Assembly: GCA_023079485.1 (NCBI GenBank)
Contig: CM041092.1
Span: 1,503,627 to 1,567,626 of the forward strand
DNA: 64,000 bases
Direction of reading: 5' to 3'
DNA from: Archilochus colubris
Taxonomy: Eukaryota; Chordata; Aves; Apodiformes; Trochilidae
Below are positions 1 through 42,243 of the stretch, one piece after another. The notes beneath the pieces were generated by a model that was not told where the DNA came from, did not search any database, and saw only the letters and a program-made list of their open reading frames with translations. A program made the position numbers and the translations under genes. Positions within the stretch are counted from its first letter, which is position 1; every line of letters begins with the position of its first letter.

Positions 1-20261
<20,261 letters not shown>

Positions 20262-20540
20262 GTTCAAGAACCTGGGGAAAAAATAGGATTCATCAGTTGA
20301 TAACTTGCCGTAATGTAGCTAGGGGAAAAAAAAAAAAACCAACAAAAAACCAACAACAGAAACAAAACACACACAAAAAAATCATCTTAATTTGGCAGGT
20401 GTGACGTGGTGATACCGGCGCTGCACTCTGCTGTCATTTGATGTTAAGTAGGGGGCAAAAAAAACAAAAAACAAAAAACAGGTTATCATGCCCTTGTGTT
20501 TCTGCCCAATCATACATAGGTTGTTCTTGAAATTTGTCTG

Positions 20541-20561
20541 TTTATTTATTTATTTATTTCA
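20541..20561 (+). promoter_or_regulatory. AU-rich element in the CACNB4 3' UTR
   Basis: Overlapping TTTATTTATTTATTTATTTC gives several AUUUA pentamers in a row, the class of element bound by mRNA-decay and stabilising proteins such as the ELAV family. Function is inferred only from the motif. Confidence 0.6.
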
Positions 20562-21431
20562 GTACAGCATTTGCATTTCTAGCCATCCTTTTTCTTGTTG
20601 TTAGGTATTAGACACATCTGTGTGTAATTTAGGATACTTATCAAGGCACCTATAAAATAATTTCCTGTGCTGGAAATTCCAAATGACCAGTTCCAGTTGG
20701 AACCAATTTATAAACCAATTCCTGTTGGAATTTGGGTGAATTGACTGGAAAGTCGACTTGAGCATGTTGCAATCAGTTGGAAAAAACAAACAAACAAACA
20801 AATACAAATGAAAAATCTGAAAATTACAAACCAGTAGAAGCCAGAAAGTCAGCAACAGGATTTGTTTGCTGGAAGCTCAATTTACATTTCTTCTTAGAAT
20901 AAAAGGATTTATTCTAACCACTTATTTCCAGAATGGCTTTTTCAGGCAAACCAAATGTAAACTATTGAGAGTGCCAAATATCACAAATTATTGCAGCAGT
21001 TAAAAAATACTTTCCAGTTTGAAATTATTTTTAGACCTGGCATGAATGTTGCAGCAAAATGATTCCTTTTACTTTAGCCAGTACTGACATTTTTGTTGCA
21101 GTCAGCAACGATGAGCTCTGACAGGGCAAGGGGAAGCAGAAATAGAAAAAGGAAAAAACTTAAGGGTAGTTGATGTGATTAGAGGTTGAGTGTAGTCTTT
21201 TTTTGTCTTTTTTTTCCTCTTATTTTCCTGCTGACAGCTAGTAGTCCCAAAATGGAACATTAATGTAGAGATGCGTAATATTTTTTCTCCCGTTTTTTCT
21301 TTTTTAAGCATTCTGCCTTTTTCAATGGCAAACAATACACTCTTCTTACCCAGTATGTAGAGTACCTACATCCCAGTACCTCTCAGCACCTACCTACATG
21401 TTCCATCTTTTAAAATCCACCTTTGAATGTC

Positions 21432-21695
21432 TCAAGAATTCCAGCGTCGCACAAGAGCTCTCCAGATCAGTTTAAATTTCCGTAATGAGACCCGAGGGAA
21501 GGGAGCGGGGTTAAACATTCCTAAATGATGACCATTAACAAGAAAATACTGGTCAGAATCAGCTTGCAATAAACACGGGGTATCAGCAAGAGGTCTGCTC
21601 ACAGTAAAGTCGTAGAGCTGACAGATTGGTTTAAGGAACTCTGATAAATGTTTGGAGATAACTGCTGCCTTACTTCCTAAGTCGCTTCTTTTCAC
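21432..21695 (-). other. Unrecognised antisense open frame in the CACNB4 3' UTR
   Basis: The minus strand is open for 87 codons from a GTG, with no ATG at its start. It includes the phrases HLSEFLKPICQLYDFTVSRP and FNPAPFPRVSLRKFKLIWRA and ends RRWNS. The block has more CpG than its surroundings. I do not recognise the protein. Further minus-strand phrases (DLLVVENTSDLHGLVKEVEE at about 22030-22110; HLFKETEDSVGEKKRLRK at about 21670-21730) lie in other frames and are broken by stops, so a decayed retrocopy is possible, but so is chance. Confidence 0.2.
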
Positions 21696-23629
21696 CTACT
21701 GAGTCTTCAGTTTCTTTGAATAGATGAGTTTGTGTGGTTAGACCTCATGTCTTACATGATCAGTGAAGCCTTAGATCCAATGTGATTGAAAAGATGACCA
21801 CAGTTGACCCTGATTTTGTCCCACCCACTCATGGCTTTAAGCAGAGACTCCTGAAGTTTCCCACTGCAGTTTCTAAAACTGATAAAAACTTGAACTGTGC
21901 TGAGCGTGTGTTTTTTCATGCGAGTTCATCTCAGAAGTCTTTTCTTTCAAAAAGGGAGGATGATTAATTTTAGATTTACTTTTCTTCCCAAAGCCTGCTA
22001 AAAGGAGGCTTTAAAAGCATGTAGCACTGAATTCATTTCCTGACTATTATGGTTTCTTCTACTTCCTTGACCAGCCCGTGAAGATCACTGGTATTTTCAA
22101 CCACCAGTAAGTCTGGTTGTCTTCTTGATGTTAACAATGAGAAAAATATTTCACCTTGTATCTGGTACAGAAAAAGAAAAAAAAAAGTCCATCTCTAGCA
22201 GCACCAAAAAACTGCAGAGGCACAGTTTGTTTTTCCAACAACTTCACTGCCCAAAAGGCAGCCCTCAGCACCGAGACGATTCCGGTGGGCCAGTTACCAA
22301 GAAAAAAAGAAAAAAAAAAAAAGGAAAATACCTACATCCATTGGAGTAACAGAGTTAAGAATGGATAAGTCAGGCCTGATCCTGTTGGATTTTCTCAGGC
22401 TGAATGCTTGCTTGCAGATCCCAGGTGAGCGTTTAGGCTGGGAAAGCAGGGCAAGATCTGGTCTGGGCAGGGCAGCTTCAGCTGCCTTCTCTATTTTCTG
22501 CTATAGCACAGTGGAGCATTCTCCAGTAATTTTTACAAATCTTTGTTACATGTACAGCACACATACCTGCATGAGAAAGAAGGCATTAGGCAAACCATTT
22601 TTTCTATAAGCTTTAATAAGTTTCTTGTTTGTGTGCATTTAAAGTATTACTTGCAGAGGATGCACTGAGATGTATAAACCTAGATTAGACAGCTGTTTAT
22701 TCTGTAGTAGCATTAGGGATCAGATCATTTAACTGCTTGAAGATATTTGCATTTTAATGGCAGGTAGCTGCAAAGCACCTACATATATTTTCTAGTAAAC
22801 AAGGTTACTGCTTTATCATTTCCTAGACAAAAATGTCATTTATTTCTAGAGCCTCTTGGAGCCTTGTTTTGAAGTCTTCCATGTCATCCTAGCAAAGGGA
22901 AGGATCTACACAACACGTATGCACAGATCCCATCACCTGCAGCATCTTGAAGTGCCAAGACTACTTTGTTCTACTGAGAACAAGCTTGTGAGGGAAGTCA
23001 GGCACTGTCTTGAACAAACACACCAAGTTTTTCATTACATGGGTTTAAGTTTACTTTAATTGTGTGTGTAATGAGTTTGCCCTCTCCTGTCCCACTGCCC
23101 GTTCCATTTTAACATAAGGACCCATTTATACATGATCCAGCAGCTCTCCTGGCTTGCTGGTGGTTTTTATTCTTTGAAGGTAGATATATCTTTAAGTACA
23201 AATATACTGAACATGCTAATAGATTCTTAGTTTATTCTAGACACAAGCTATGGGAACTCTTTATTTGAAATGAATTATTTTTAGGAAATGCAGTAATCAG
23301 TAAAAGCTGCAGTGTTGATCAGGACATGTTAACTCATAGTATTTGCATTAGAACTTCAGCAATGCTAGCCAGCTGTATTGTGATTTATTATGCAATGGCA
23401 CTATATAAAGTTGTGAAGTTCATGTATTCCTGAATGAAGACAATTAAGACTAATTTTCCAGTCCTCGTCACATTTCTTCTTGTTACTAAAGCATTAAAGA
23501 TCAGGGGTCTGTTCCTAAACTCTGGCTTATACAGAGGAAAGGTTTCAAAAACATAGATTATTATTTTTTTAATTTTGTTGTTACCTGAGTTTGTCATTAG
23601 GACACTTTTGGATGAATGACAATTAAGCC

Positions 23630-23672
23630 AATAAAGGTGATGGTAACAATCTCGGTACCTAAAGACAATAAA
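23630..23672 (+). terminator. Possible internal CACNB4 polyadenylation signals
   Basis: Two AATAAA hexamers lie at 23630-23635 and 23667-23672, followed by a T/G-containing stretch. They could give a shorter 3' UTR of about 3.4 kb. Confidence 0.4.
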
Positions 23673-26469
23673 TGTCAGTTCATATGTTTGTGAATGAATT
23701 CACAAGGTATTTTAAAAATCCTGAAGCCACTTTAAAGACAATTAATTGTTAAAATTTTATTTTAATTTAACTTTAATTTAATTAATTGTTAAAATTTTAA
23801 CAATAACAACTTTGGCAAGTTGTATTTGCCCATAGATGGACATGTACCCACGGGATGTGCAGCTCACAGCTGATGATGCTTTCTGGTCTATTAAGAAATT
23901 ATTTTTAAGGGAATGCAACCAAAGCTGTTCTACACCAAATTTTAATCAGTGGGCCAAATTAAATGATCATTTTCTAAACTGGTTGATCTTGAGAATCTGT
24001 AGTGGATTTTATCATGAAAAATCCCCCTGCCATGGCAGTCCAGCAGCTCCCCCGGGTTTGGTGTCTGGCAGGAGGCAAGAGAGCAGTTCCTGCAGTGGGT
24101 GCTGCTGTCTCCTGTCAGTCCCACTGTTTTAGGGTGCTGGGTGCTCATCCTGCTGCTGGTTCTGGGGCTTTTTGACTTAATTCTGCTGGTCCCAGCTGAA
24201 GGGAATTTGCTGGGGCAGGGAGGGGCTTTGGGGCTTGGCAGAGGCAGCTGCTGGGGGTCAGACTCACGGTGTCAGCGTGGGGACTGCTGCAATCAAAACT
24301 TTGCTGTGTTCTCTCCAGGACTGAAAGCTCCTTCTGGAGTCAGTGTTTGGGGGTTTAATCTCCTCTGCTCCCTGCTTTTAAAATATTGTTTGCTTACCTA
24401 CTTTAGGAGAGTGAAAATGCCAGAAAAGGAGGAAAGGTGGCTGTGGGAATGGCAAGATGAGGGCAGTTCCTTGGGATGTGTGCTGGCCTCTGGCTTCAGA
24501 TTCAGTTTGACAGCCAAGCTTCTGAGTTCAGTTTGGTTTGGGTACTGTGGGCTGCTCTGAAACGTTCCAGAATCTCCTGTTTTTACTGACATTACCATTC
24601 TCAAAAGAAGATTGATAATACTACTGCTTTACAGTGTACTGATTCAAGTTAGGTGGGGCTCCCATGAGTCATTTTTCTTTTAAGAATGTATTAAATACAT
24701 TCTCTGCTGTTTGTTCAGTGCTTCTGAAGCCTGCCCTTGATTCTGTGGTCTTGTTTCTTATTTTTTTTTTTTAAGCAAAAATAAGTGAAGACCACAAATG
24801 ACAAATGAGATGTGTGTTTTGTAAAACACCATTTATACAAATCTGGTTTTGCTTCTAAAAATGTCTATTTTAAAATTGGGTTATATTACCCTAGAATACA
24901 TATGTTTTATAGCAGTTTCCTCTCATTCCTTCATACAGACCCACAAAGAGGACAAGATGCTGTCATGGAGCCAGGTTTCACTCTGGGGAAATTAAGTTCC
25001 CACTGTCTTTAAAATGATGCCAAAAGAGTGTGTATTATTTGGAGAGTCATCATTTCAACAACCTCTGTTAAGATTGTTGAGTCCAATTTATTTTATATAG
25101 GAAACTAATGGCCTTTAAAAAGCAAAGGGACATTTTAATAGTGTTGTAAAATATATACAAGGAATTAACTTGGAGAAAGAGGTGAAAATGCTACTTAGTA
25201 TTGAAATCTGTGTTAAGATCTCTCTCATTATTTGGGGAATTAATTTAAAAATCAAGACAATTATTGTGATTTAATCCATCTAGAGAATCTGGGGAGAAGG
25301 TAGAGTTTTTAAATGTTAATGAGTGTGTCATCCCTTTATTCCTTTGCAAATTGGGAAGCTGGGAGTAGCTTCCTGGCAGTGAGTTACTACCTGGACTAGA
25401 TCCTACAGACACCTACTGCTGGATGCTGTTCAGTGGTTAGTAGTGTCTTCTCTGAGAGTCAGTAGTTGCAAGATCTGACCTTAAATGCCACTTACTGATG
25501 ATCATATGCCTTACAAATATTTCCTGGAAAGCAAAATGGAATTCAGTCTAATGCCACAGTCCCCTGTGATGGTAAAATTCTACTCTGTATAAGCAGTAGA
25601 AAATCCACTTAGTGAGCAAATGTGTTGTACAGTACAGAATAATATATTTTGCCAATGATGTAAAAACAGAGCAAGGAAAAAGCACATTTGTAATAGCACA
25701 AATTCACAATAATTCCACTACTGCATTTGGCATTGTGTTTTTGGAAAAAAAAAAGAAGGGGGGGGTGGGAGGTTGTTTAGATATTTTGATCCAGCATCAG
25801 TGGATTTATTGCATTAGTGATCAGTTTCACTTGCTGCCTGATACTTCAGCAGTTTATTTCTAAGCCTTGCATTTTGCATATGCGATTGGTTCTTCAATAA
25901 CTTGCATTCTTTCTGTATTAATTAATGAAAAAAAAAAAAACCCAAAACCAAACAGTCCTCATCCTTTTAAAATAAGAAAGTCCACTGCATTCATTTCTGC
26001 TGATTTCCTTCCCCAAACTGAAATCAGTAACTTTGGATTTTGGCATAGAACTGATGACTGTACCACAGACACTGCAGTAGCCCAAGGTTGGGAGTGAAAT
26101 TCTCCCAGTAAATAAGTTCCTGGTGCTTTGGTGCACGGGGATGGGGAGGTGAGGGAAGGATGTTGCACAAGATGGAGGATTCCACCCAGCACTTCCACTG
26201 ACACTGCTGAGGATTTCAAAGGAAAAGGAAGGTCAGCATAAAGAGCAGGTGGAGCCTGAGGTGTGGCTCCATTGGAGACACACCTGATGCCCTTCTCCTG
26301 CCAAGAGTCAGGCAGGTTGGACAGGAACAGCTCAGGGGAGAGGGGAGCAAAATGCAAATTGTGTGCATGCCTGAGAGAGGGGGTGGTGAAAAAAGAAGAT
26401 AAAAACAGTCCAACTGCAAACTATGGACCTTGGGCTTCTCACACCCCAGAAAATCCGTTTCTCACCCGG

Positions 26470-26524
26470 ACTGGTCCCCAGTGATAGCTGGGTGGTGCTA
26501 CCTTCAGCCTCACTGGGGACCAGT
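26470..26524 (+). other. Perfect inverted repeat (hairpin) in the CACNB4 3' UTR
   Basis: ACTGGTCCCCAGTGA at 26470-26484 is the exact reverse complement of TCACTGGGGACCAGT at 26510-26524, leaving a 25-nt loop. In RNA the stem can extend outward by a G-U and a G-C pair. Role unknown. Confidence 0.7.
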
Positions 26525-26886
26525 TCAGAGTCAGGCTGGTAAGGACATTACTGCCTTTACCCCAAAACACCCACAAATTTGTGTTTTCTTTTCTGCTGGT
26601 TTGCCCCTTTCTGTTTTTACTTCTATAGATACTGTATGTGTAGCATTCTACAAGGCATGCTGGGTAAAATATACTATGCAAATGTGTACAGTGTTGCATG
26701 CTTTGCTCTCCCTCTGCTTTTAGTGGCTTTCAAAGGAAAAAAGAAAAAAAGTGTTGTTATTTTTGTGATCAGAATAATTTAAAAAAGAAAATGCAGACTG
26801 CATGCTGATAGTATCCTCATTTCTATGGATTTGTTTTATGGAATTTAGATGTACAAAAATGAACTGCATTACAATAATTTTTCTAC

Positions 26887-26892
26887 AATAAA
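26887..26892 (+). terminator. CACNB4: CACNB4 terminal polyadenylation signal
   Basis: AATAAA follows a very AT-rich 3' UTR end and is followed by T- and GT-containing sequence at about 26912-26940. It is the last good signal before the ARL5A promoter region. Cleavage would fall near 26905. Confidence 0.6.
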
Positions 26893-26905
26893 TGAAAAAA
26901 GCTAC

Positions 26906-29554
26906 AAACCGTTTCAAAGTCTTTTAAGTCTCTTTGTACCCTGCACTCAAGATCACAAATAAGCTCAGAAGAGTCACTTGGGAAAATGGTTCCGAGTGCT
27001 GCGGTATTCTTGTTGTGTGCCAAGAGCTTCTGGCAGCAGCTTCACGTGCTAGCAGTTCTAGTACAAATTAATGAGATTCTGAAGAAGGAGATGCATCTGG
27101 TCTTGAAGTGAATGCTGTTTATTTTTAAATCTATCTGCTTTTAAATAGCTGCAGCTCAGAAATGCATAAACATAAAGGATCTCAGTAGTCCGCTGAGGAG
27201 TAAAATACTTTGAGGCAGCTGCTCAGCTGAAGGATTCTCATGAACCTTGGTGGTCTTTGGATCTGGTCCTCAGGATGATGTCATAGAGACTCCAGATTGG
27301 TTCCTAGATAGAGGGTTTCTCCAGAATGATCCGAGGTATTCAGGAGCTGAGGAATAATTAAAAGAATATTAAACACTCTTTATAGTATCTTGGAAGCACT
27401 AAAGGACTGAAAGGTGCTGCCTCTTCCAAAGAGTGAGTACCAAGAACCAGCAGCCTAACAGAGATGCTGTGATCATCCAACCCATCTGGAAGCACAGTGC
27501 TGTCAATCCCAGCACAGCAGCAGGGCCCAAAAGGGGTGCAGAGCATCCCGGGGTGGTGCTGAGCCCCAGCAGAGCAGTGAGGGCACTGTACCTGCCCTTC
27601 TCCTGGGGTTCCTGCTGGAGGGAAGAGCAGTGGGAGCTCTTGGCAGGGCTTGGGCCATTTCCCACACTGCGTGTTCCTCTCTCCCATCTCTCCGGGCCTG
27701 GCAGTGCCTGCCATAACCAGGGCACAGTGGAAGGCATTTCCCAGGTAAGCTGCTTGTTGCACATGAATTAATGTTGGCTGTTACATTTCCAATGCACGTG
27801 CAGGGCTTTTAAAATGCTGTTGAATTGAATTGTCCTAAGTGTTCAGAACCGGCTACAACACACGCCAGTTTTCATGTAAGCTGTTAAGAAAAAGCTTAAA
27901 GGTCTTTCAAACATACATAACACAGCAAAAATACATTCTGTTGTGTGTTCTCGTATGAAGCTAAAAGTTAGTAAGCCACTTGTCTGTGTTTGGGTTTCTT
28001 TGTAGAGCCATTTTTCCCTCCACTGATGAAATCCTTCTGTAGGCAAGTGACACACTCCTGCAGCACAGAAAAGTTCAGATGTCCCACTCTGCTTCCTTCA
28101 CACTTGCTTGGAACAAAACAAAATGTACATGACCTGAAAAAGGCTTTTTGAGTTTCCAGGAGGAAATGGTGTCACTGCATTCACCATGAGGTGATTTGAG
28201 TGCTTCTTAGAAAGCTTCCACCAACACGGTAAAGCCCAGCGCTAGCGCTGGCACGTGAAAAAAGCAGCAGTACAGTACAGGTTAAACCAGGCTGACAGAG
28301 AAATGTCTTAAATGATAATTTAACCAAAAGAGAGAAGGAAGGGATGGGCTTTTCATAGTCCTGCAGCACACCATATAATCATTTATCTTGTAAGACTGTC
28401 ACTGTTTTTTGCAGCTGCCAGGTACTGCTGAGCTGTCGGTATCCAGAGGTGTTATGTGGCAGGACCAAGGGGCCCTAGGTGGAGGAAAAAAAAACCCAAC
28501 AGACTGATATTCCTCTATTCAAAGAACCAAAAATAAATTATTTAACTGAATTTTGCAACCCCCTCACGTAGCTGTGCAGCCTGCCCAACCCTGGGATGAG
28601 TCCAGGGGCTTCAGGCTCACTCCGTTTACACCAGAAGAACTCAGCATAGAAACGCATTGTACGCCTCTCAGATGCTCAGCTGAGGGAAGGCAGAAAAGGG
28701 GGATAATTGTCAGCTAATGAATAATTAACTCCATTGCAGGCTGGATGCTGAACTTGTGGAAAGTCTGTGACACTGGAGGAGCTGCTCCCTCACCTGCCAT
28801 CCAGACGCTGTGCCCGGGCTGACGCTTCCCGCCGCGTCCCTTCACCTCCCTGTCCTCGCTTGTCATCTTTGAGGTTAAAAATTAACAATATCGTTCTGAA
28901 GCAGCGGGCCAAAACCACGAAGGGTGAAGAGCCTTCATATTCAGGGACTTTCTCTTTCGCAGACTGCCATTGTCTGCTCTGCATGGGGAGGTTTTCAGGG
29001 CCAGCTTGAAGGTGTCTGGGCTGTGTTTTTCCCTGCTGTGCTTCTCAGCTGATGCTGTATTGCTGTTAATGCTGGAAAAGGGGTAAGCCCTGAACATCAT
29101 GGTCCATAATACATCACACCTGGTTATTTTAAACCCAGAGGTCTACAGATGTGTTACTACTGCAGTGCATGATTCATTTGTACCCTGATAAAGAGTTGTA
29201 ACAGGCTGACTTGTTACCCAGGACATTTATTGCTGTGGTGGTAACCTTCAAACTGCGCTTCAGAGATGCCTTTTCAACTTAAAAACCTGCCTTTTGAGCT
29301 TAAAACCCTGCCTTCCCTACTACACCGTCCCTCCTGAAGTCAAATTTGCATTTTAAATGTTTTTTCTTTTCTTTTCAGAGCTGCAGGTGTGGGGCTGGCT
29401 TTACCGCGTGGTGTTTAAAAACCAAAGACGCGTTCCTCTGCCATGCCCATCCCTGCGGAAGAAAGTGCAAATCCCAGCGATGGAAACCCCCGTGTGAGGC
29501 ACAACCCACGGGAAGGCAAACTCCGGGAATGGTGAAAGGAGCTCCAGGACCACC
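26906..29554. other. Intergenic region between CACNB4 and ARL5A
   Basis: No gene is recognised. Open frames at 27358-27771 overlap on both strands and look random. A small CpG cluster lies at about 28796-28925, roughly 0.9 kb upstream of the ARL5A CpG island. Confidence 0.7.
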
Positions 29555-29660
29555 TGCGCACGGACACCTTCCACCAAACCCAGGTTGCTCCGAGCCCCAT
29601 CCAGCTTGTGCTAAGACACTGCCAGGGATGGGGCAGCCACAGTCACAAGGTTTTGACAAG
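29555..29660 (-). mobile_element. CR1 LINE 3' fragment, antisense, next to the ARL5A promoter
   Basis: The phrases GACACCTTCCACCAAACCCA, GGTTGCTCCGAGCCCCATCC and CACTGCCAGGGATGGGGCAG are the reverse complement of the CR1 3' UTR. The terminal octamers are not clear, so limits are approximate. It ends within about 100 bp of the first CpG-rich, YY1-containing promoter sequence. Confidence 0.75.
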
Positions 29661-30163
29661 GTTTTCTTTCAAAAAAACCCCTGAGGTTTTCAGCCACCGA
29701 GGAGAAACCCCAAAGACTTGCGGCATCCTGAGGCGGAGCCGCGTAATGGCGGCTGCCCGCCCTCTGACATCACGGCACCGCCTTCCCCTTCTCCTCCTCC
29801 TCCTCTCCCTCCTCCGTCCCTACGGTGGCCGCCGGGGTCAGCGGTGCCGTCGCCGCTCGTTTCTCCTCCCCGCTCGGCTGCTGCCGACCCCGGGGAAAAG
29901 GGGAGGGAGGGAGAGAGGAGTCGGCAGGGAGAGCTTTGAGGGGTGGTGGTTTGTGGTGACCATCGGCGATGTCCGTGTGTGTGGACGCCCGGCGAGGCCT
30001 CCGCCCGCCTTCCCGCCGGCAAAGCGAGCGTTGGGCCGGGCCGTGAGGCGCGGAGGGGCTCGGGGGGTCCGTGTGTGTCCGTCTGTGTGTGTGTGGGGAC
30101 GGGGATAACCCCCCCAGCGAGGCGCTGAGGAACCGGCCTGACCCGGAGCTGTCCCGGCTGAGG

Positions 30164-39577
<9,414 letters not shown>

Positions 39578-42237
39578 TTTTTAATGACCTCTTTGCACAG
39601 ACATTGCTTAAGAAGAGCTGTACCCATGATTACCTTCACAGTGGCAGAATTAATGGGTTAGATGTATTTATACTGAACTGATTTCAACTTTATTTTCTAC
39701 ATAGATGCACACACACGTACCTGTACATAAATTAAGACCACTCAGCAAAAAGAAAGATGCAGTTGAGGCTCCAGTTTGGTTTCCTGTTTGTTTTCCTCCA
39801 AGGCCACGGGTGACAGCTGTGATCAGAGCCTTCTCTTTGAGATACAGCCACTCCCAGCAGCCCGGTGTTGAGCGTGGGGAAGGGGAACTGAGAGGAAGGA
39901 GCTGTTAATTTTGGATTTTATTATTCCATTGTAGTCCTCTCTAGTTGAAGATGTTGGCTTCATTATTCCAGTAAATTAGCAAACAAATTGATGGCATAGA
40001 TACCAACTTTCCAGTATTTTTAAGGTTACCAATGTTACAAATGCAAAAATATTTTCCTGTATGTGTACTGTACATATTTATGTATATTTATACCTCAGTT
40101 TTAGGTTAACTGCAATCTGTTCAGACCAGTGTGTAAAGCTGAATCAGTATGTTGACAGCAGTACTAATACTTGACATGGCCAACCTGTCATGACTTCTTT
40201 CCCTCTGTTCTCTCTCTGGCTGTAGCATCCATCAGGCGGTCGGCTCACCACAAACTCATAAAGCAAACTCTCTCTGAAGATCAGTGCTTCTTTCTCAAGT
40301 GATTTTTCTTCACCCAGGGAGGATGCCTTAATGATCAGGGCACAGAGACTGAACTTCAGATTACAGTGTTGGCAAACAGTTAAAATTTGCCAAAGAGTTT
40401 AAAAGGAAACATTTTCTGTTTTGTTCTTTTTTATTGCAGTGGTCGTTGGATGAGGTGGTTCCTTATGGAATGAGGTGCATGTCATGCTGTCCTGGGGTAC
40501 TGCTTCTCTTTTTTTTTTCAGTAGTGCTCATTTTTGAGTCAGGTCTAGTAGAAGTACCTTTAGCTGTCATAAAGGGAAAAATGTCATCTCTTTTTTGTTT
40601 TGATTTTTTGTTTTTAATTTGTTTTTTTTTTTTAACCAAAGAAGAGGCACAAAAGTATGTTTAAAAGTCCCACTGGAATCTTCCAAACCAAGTCATACTC
40701 TGAATTAAGTGTTTTTTTCAGCTCTCCTTTGATAGCATAAAATATCTGTGTGCAATGGATGGAGCTGGGATGGGGAAGGGCAACAAACCAGGTGACACTA
40801 CTGGAAGTGACCCCTTGATCCTGTTCCCACAGAAGTTCCAGGGCAACACTTCTTGAAAACACAACTCCCTTGCACAGTCCCCAGGTGAGTTGTGAAGAGG
40901 TGTCAGAACACTATGTGATGCTCTGCTCTTGCTGCTGTAACCAGGCAAGTGATGCAGAGCTGCTGCTTGAGAGGGCACAGGCTTCTCCCTGGGGTGACAA
41001 ATGGGTGCTGGGAGATGTCAGCAGTGTTGTGGGGTGCACGTGGCCTTCATCAGAGGCTTTTATCTTGGAGATGTGTGTCTGGGGGGGAGTAAAGCAAAAT
41101 GAAATAGAGCTCCTGTTGAAAATTACCCTTCCCTTCCTTAGCTCATACCTCTGATAAGGATGGAAAAGACAATTTAAAGAAAAAAAGTAAAAAAAAGGTG
41201 TAATTTGAATTTTTTAAGGTGCTTATCTGTGGTTATGGGATAATCTGGCCAGCTCATCTGCCTTCCCATTTGCCTGCTTCACTGGGGATCATGTTGGGAA
41301 CTGGTGGGGAGGAGAAGGGAGGCAATTCCAAAAGTCTGTATTTAACAAAGGCAGGTAAAGAATATAACTTTTAAATATATTTTTGGTATCTCTTTACGAT
41401 GCTCACCGGGTAGGGAATCTGCTGTCTTTGTTAAACATTTTAATGTGTACATGCATATATTTCTAGTGCATGCACATAGGTATTGGTATTTAACTGGTGT
41501 ATTGCAAAATGTATAAACATTTGAAGGAATAACAGTTTAATGCAAAGACTTTTTCTCAATTTATCTGATAGTATCTTCAAGAAACGAGCTCTGTGCACAC
41601 TTGCATATGAAATGGAATTGTATGTTTTCTAGTCTTAAAAAAAAAGAAAAAGCAGACTTGCTTATGAACCCAAGTGTTTGGTTTTTGAGTCTTGTGTCTT
41701 CCCTTTCATCCCCATAAAATGTTTTGCAGTGGTGTTGGTAAATACTCCTGCCTGGACCTGCACAGGCTCTTTGTGTTGGGGTTTTTGTTTGTTTTTAAGT
41801 AAACTCATTGGTCCTGGCAATGGAGGAAAAATCATGGGGCAGTGTTCTGGTCACTGCTCTTGCTGGAATTTGCTGCTTACTCCTTTGCCTGAATTTGTAC
41901 AACATTGAATGTCCATGGAATGGAAATGTGGTGTTTGTTTCAGGTGTGGCTTAGGTTGCACCCAGACATCTGATGTTTACACATAACCAAACTTAGGTTT
42001 ACTCTTTTTTTTCCCCCCTCTCAGTATCCTGGCCTCTTCCCCCCTCTGTGGCCCTCAGGGTACTGCATGGTTCACTTCTTTTTTGTCTCTCAAGCCCTGC
42101 CAGGGCAGTGGGGATGTGCACCCCTGAGGTCTGCCTCTCCAAACGGGGGGTTTTGTGCCCTGGAGTGTTTATAATCCCAGAATTAAATCCCTGGCTGTCT
42201 GTTGGGCAGTGAGCAATCAGCCTTAACCTGACTACAG

Positions 42238-42243
42238 AATAAA
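42238..42243 (+). terminator. Possible ARL5A polyadenylation signal
   Basis: AATAAA followed within about 20 bp by GTGTGTGTGAGG, a good GU-rich downstream element. This is the best-formed of the candidate ARL5A signals. Confidence 0.45.

Larger units (their letters stand above)
20262..26905 (+). other. CACNB4: CACNB4 3' UTR, about 6.6 kb (inferred)
   Basis: No further exon follows the stop codon, and the sequence is AT-rich as expected of a long neuronal 3' UTR. It holds an A-rich tract at 20323-20382, an AU-rich element at 20541-20560, internal AATAAA motifs at 23630 and 23667, a hairpin at 26470-26524 and the terminal AATAAA at 26887. A more CpG-rich block at 21425-21700 has an antisense open frame. 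The extent is inferred from the last good polyadenylation signal, not from transcripts. Confidence 0.65.
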
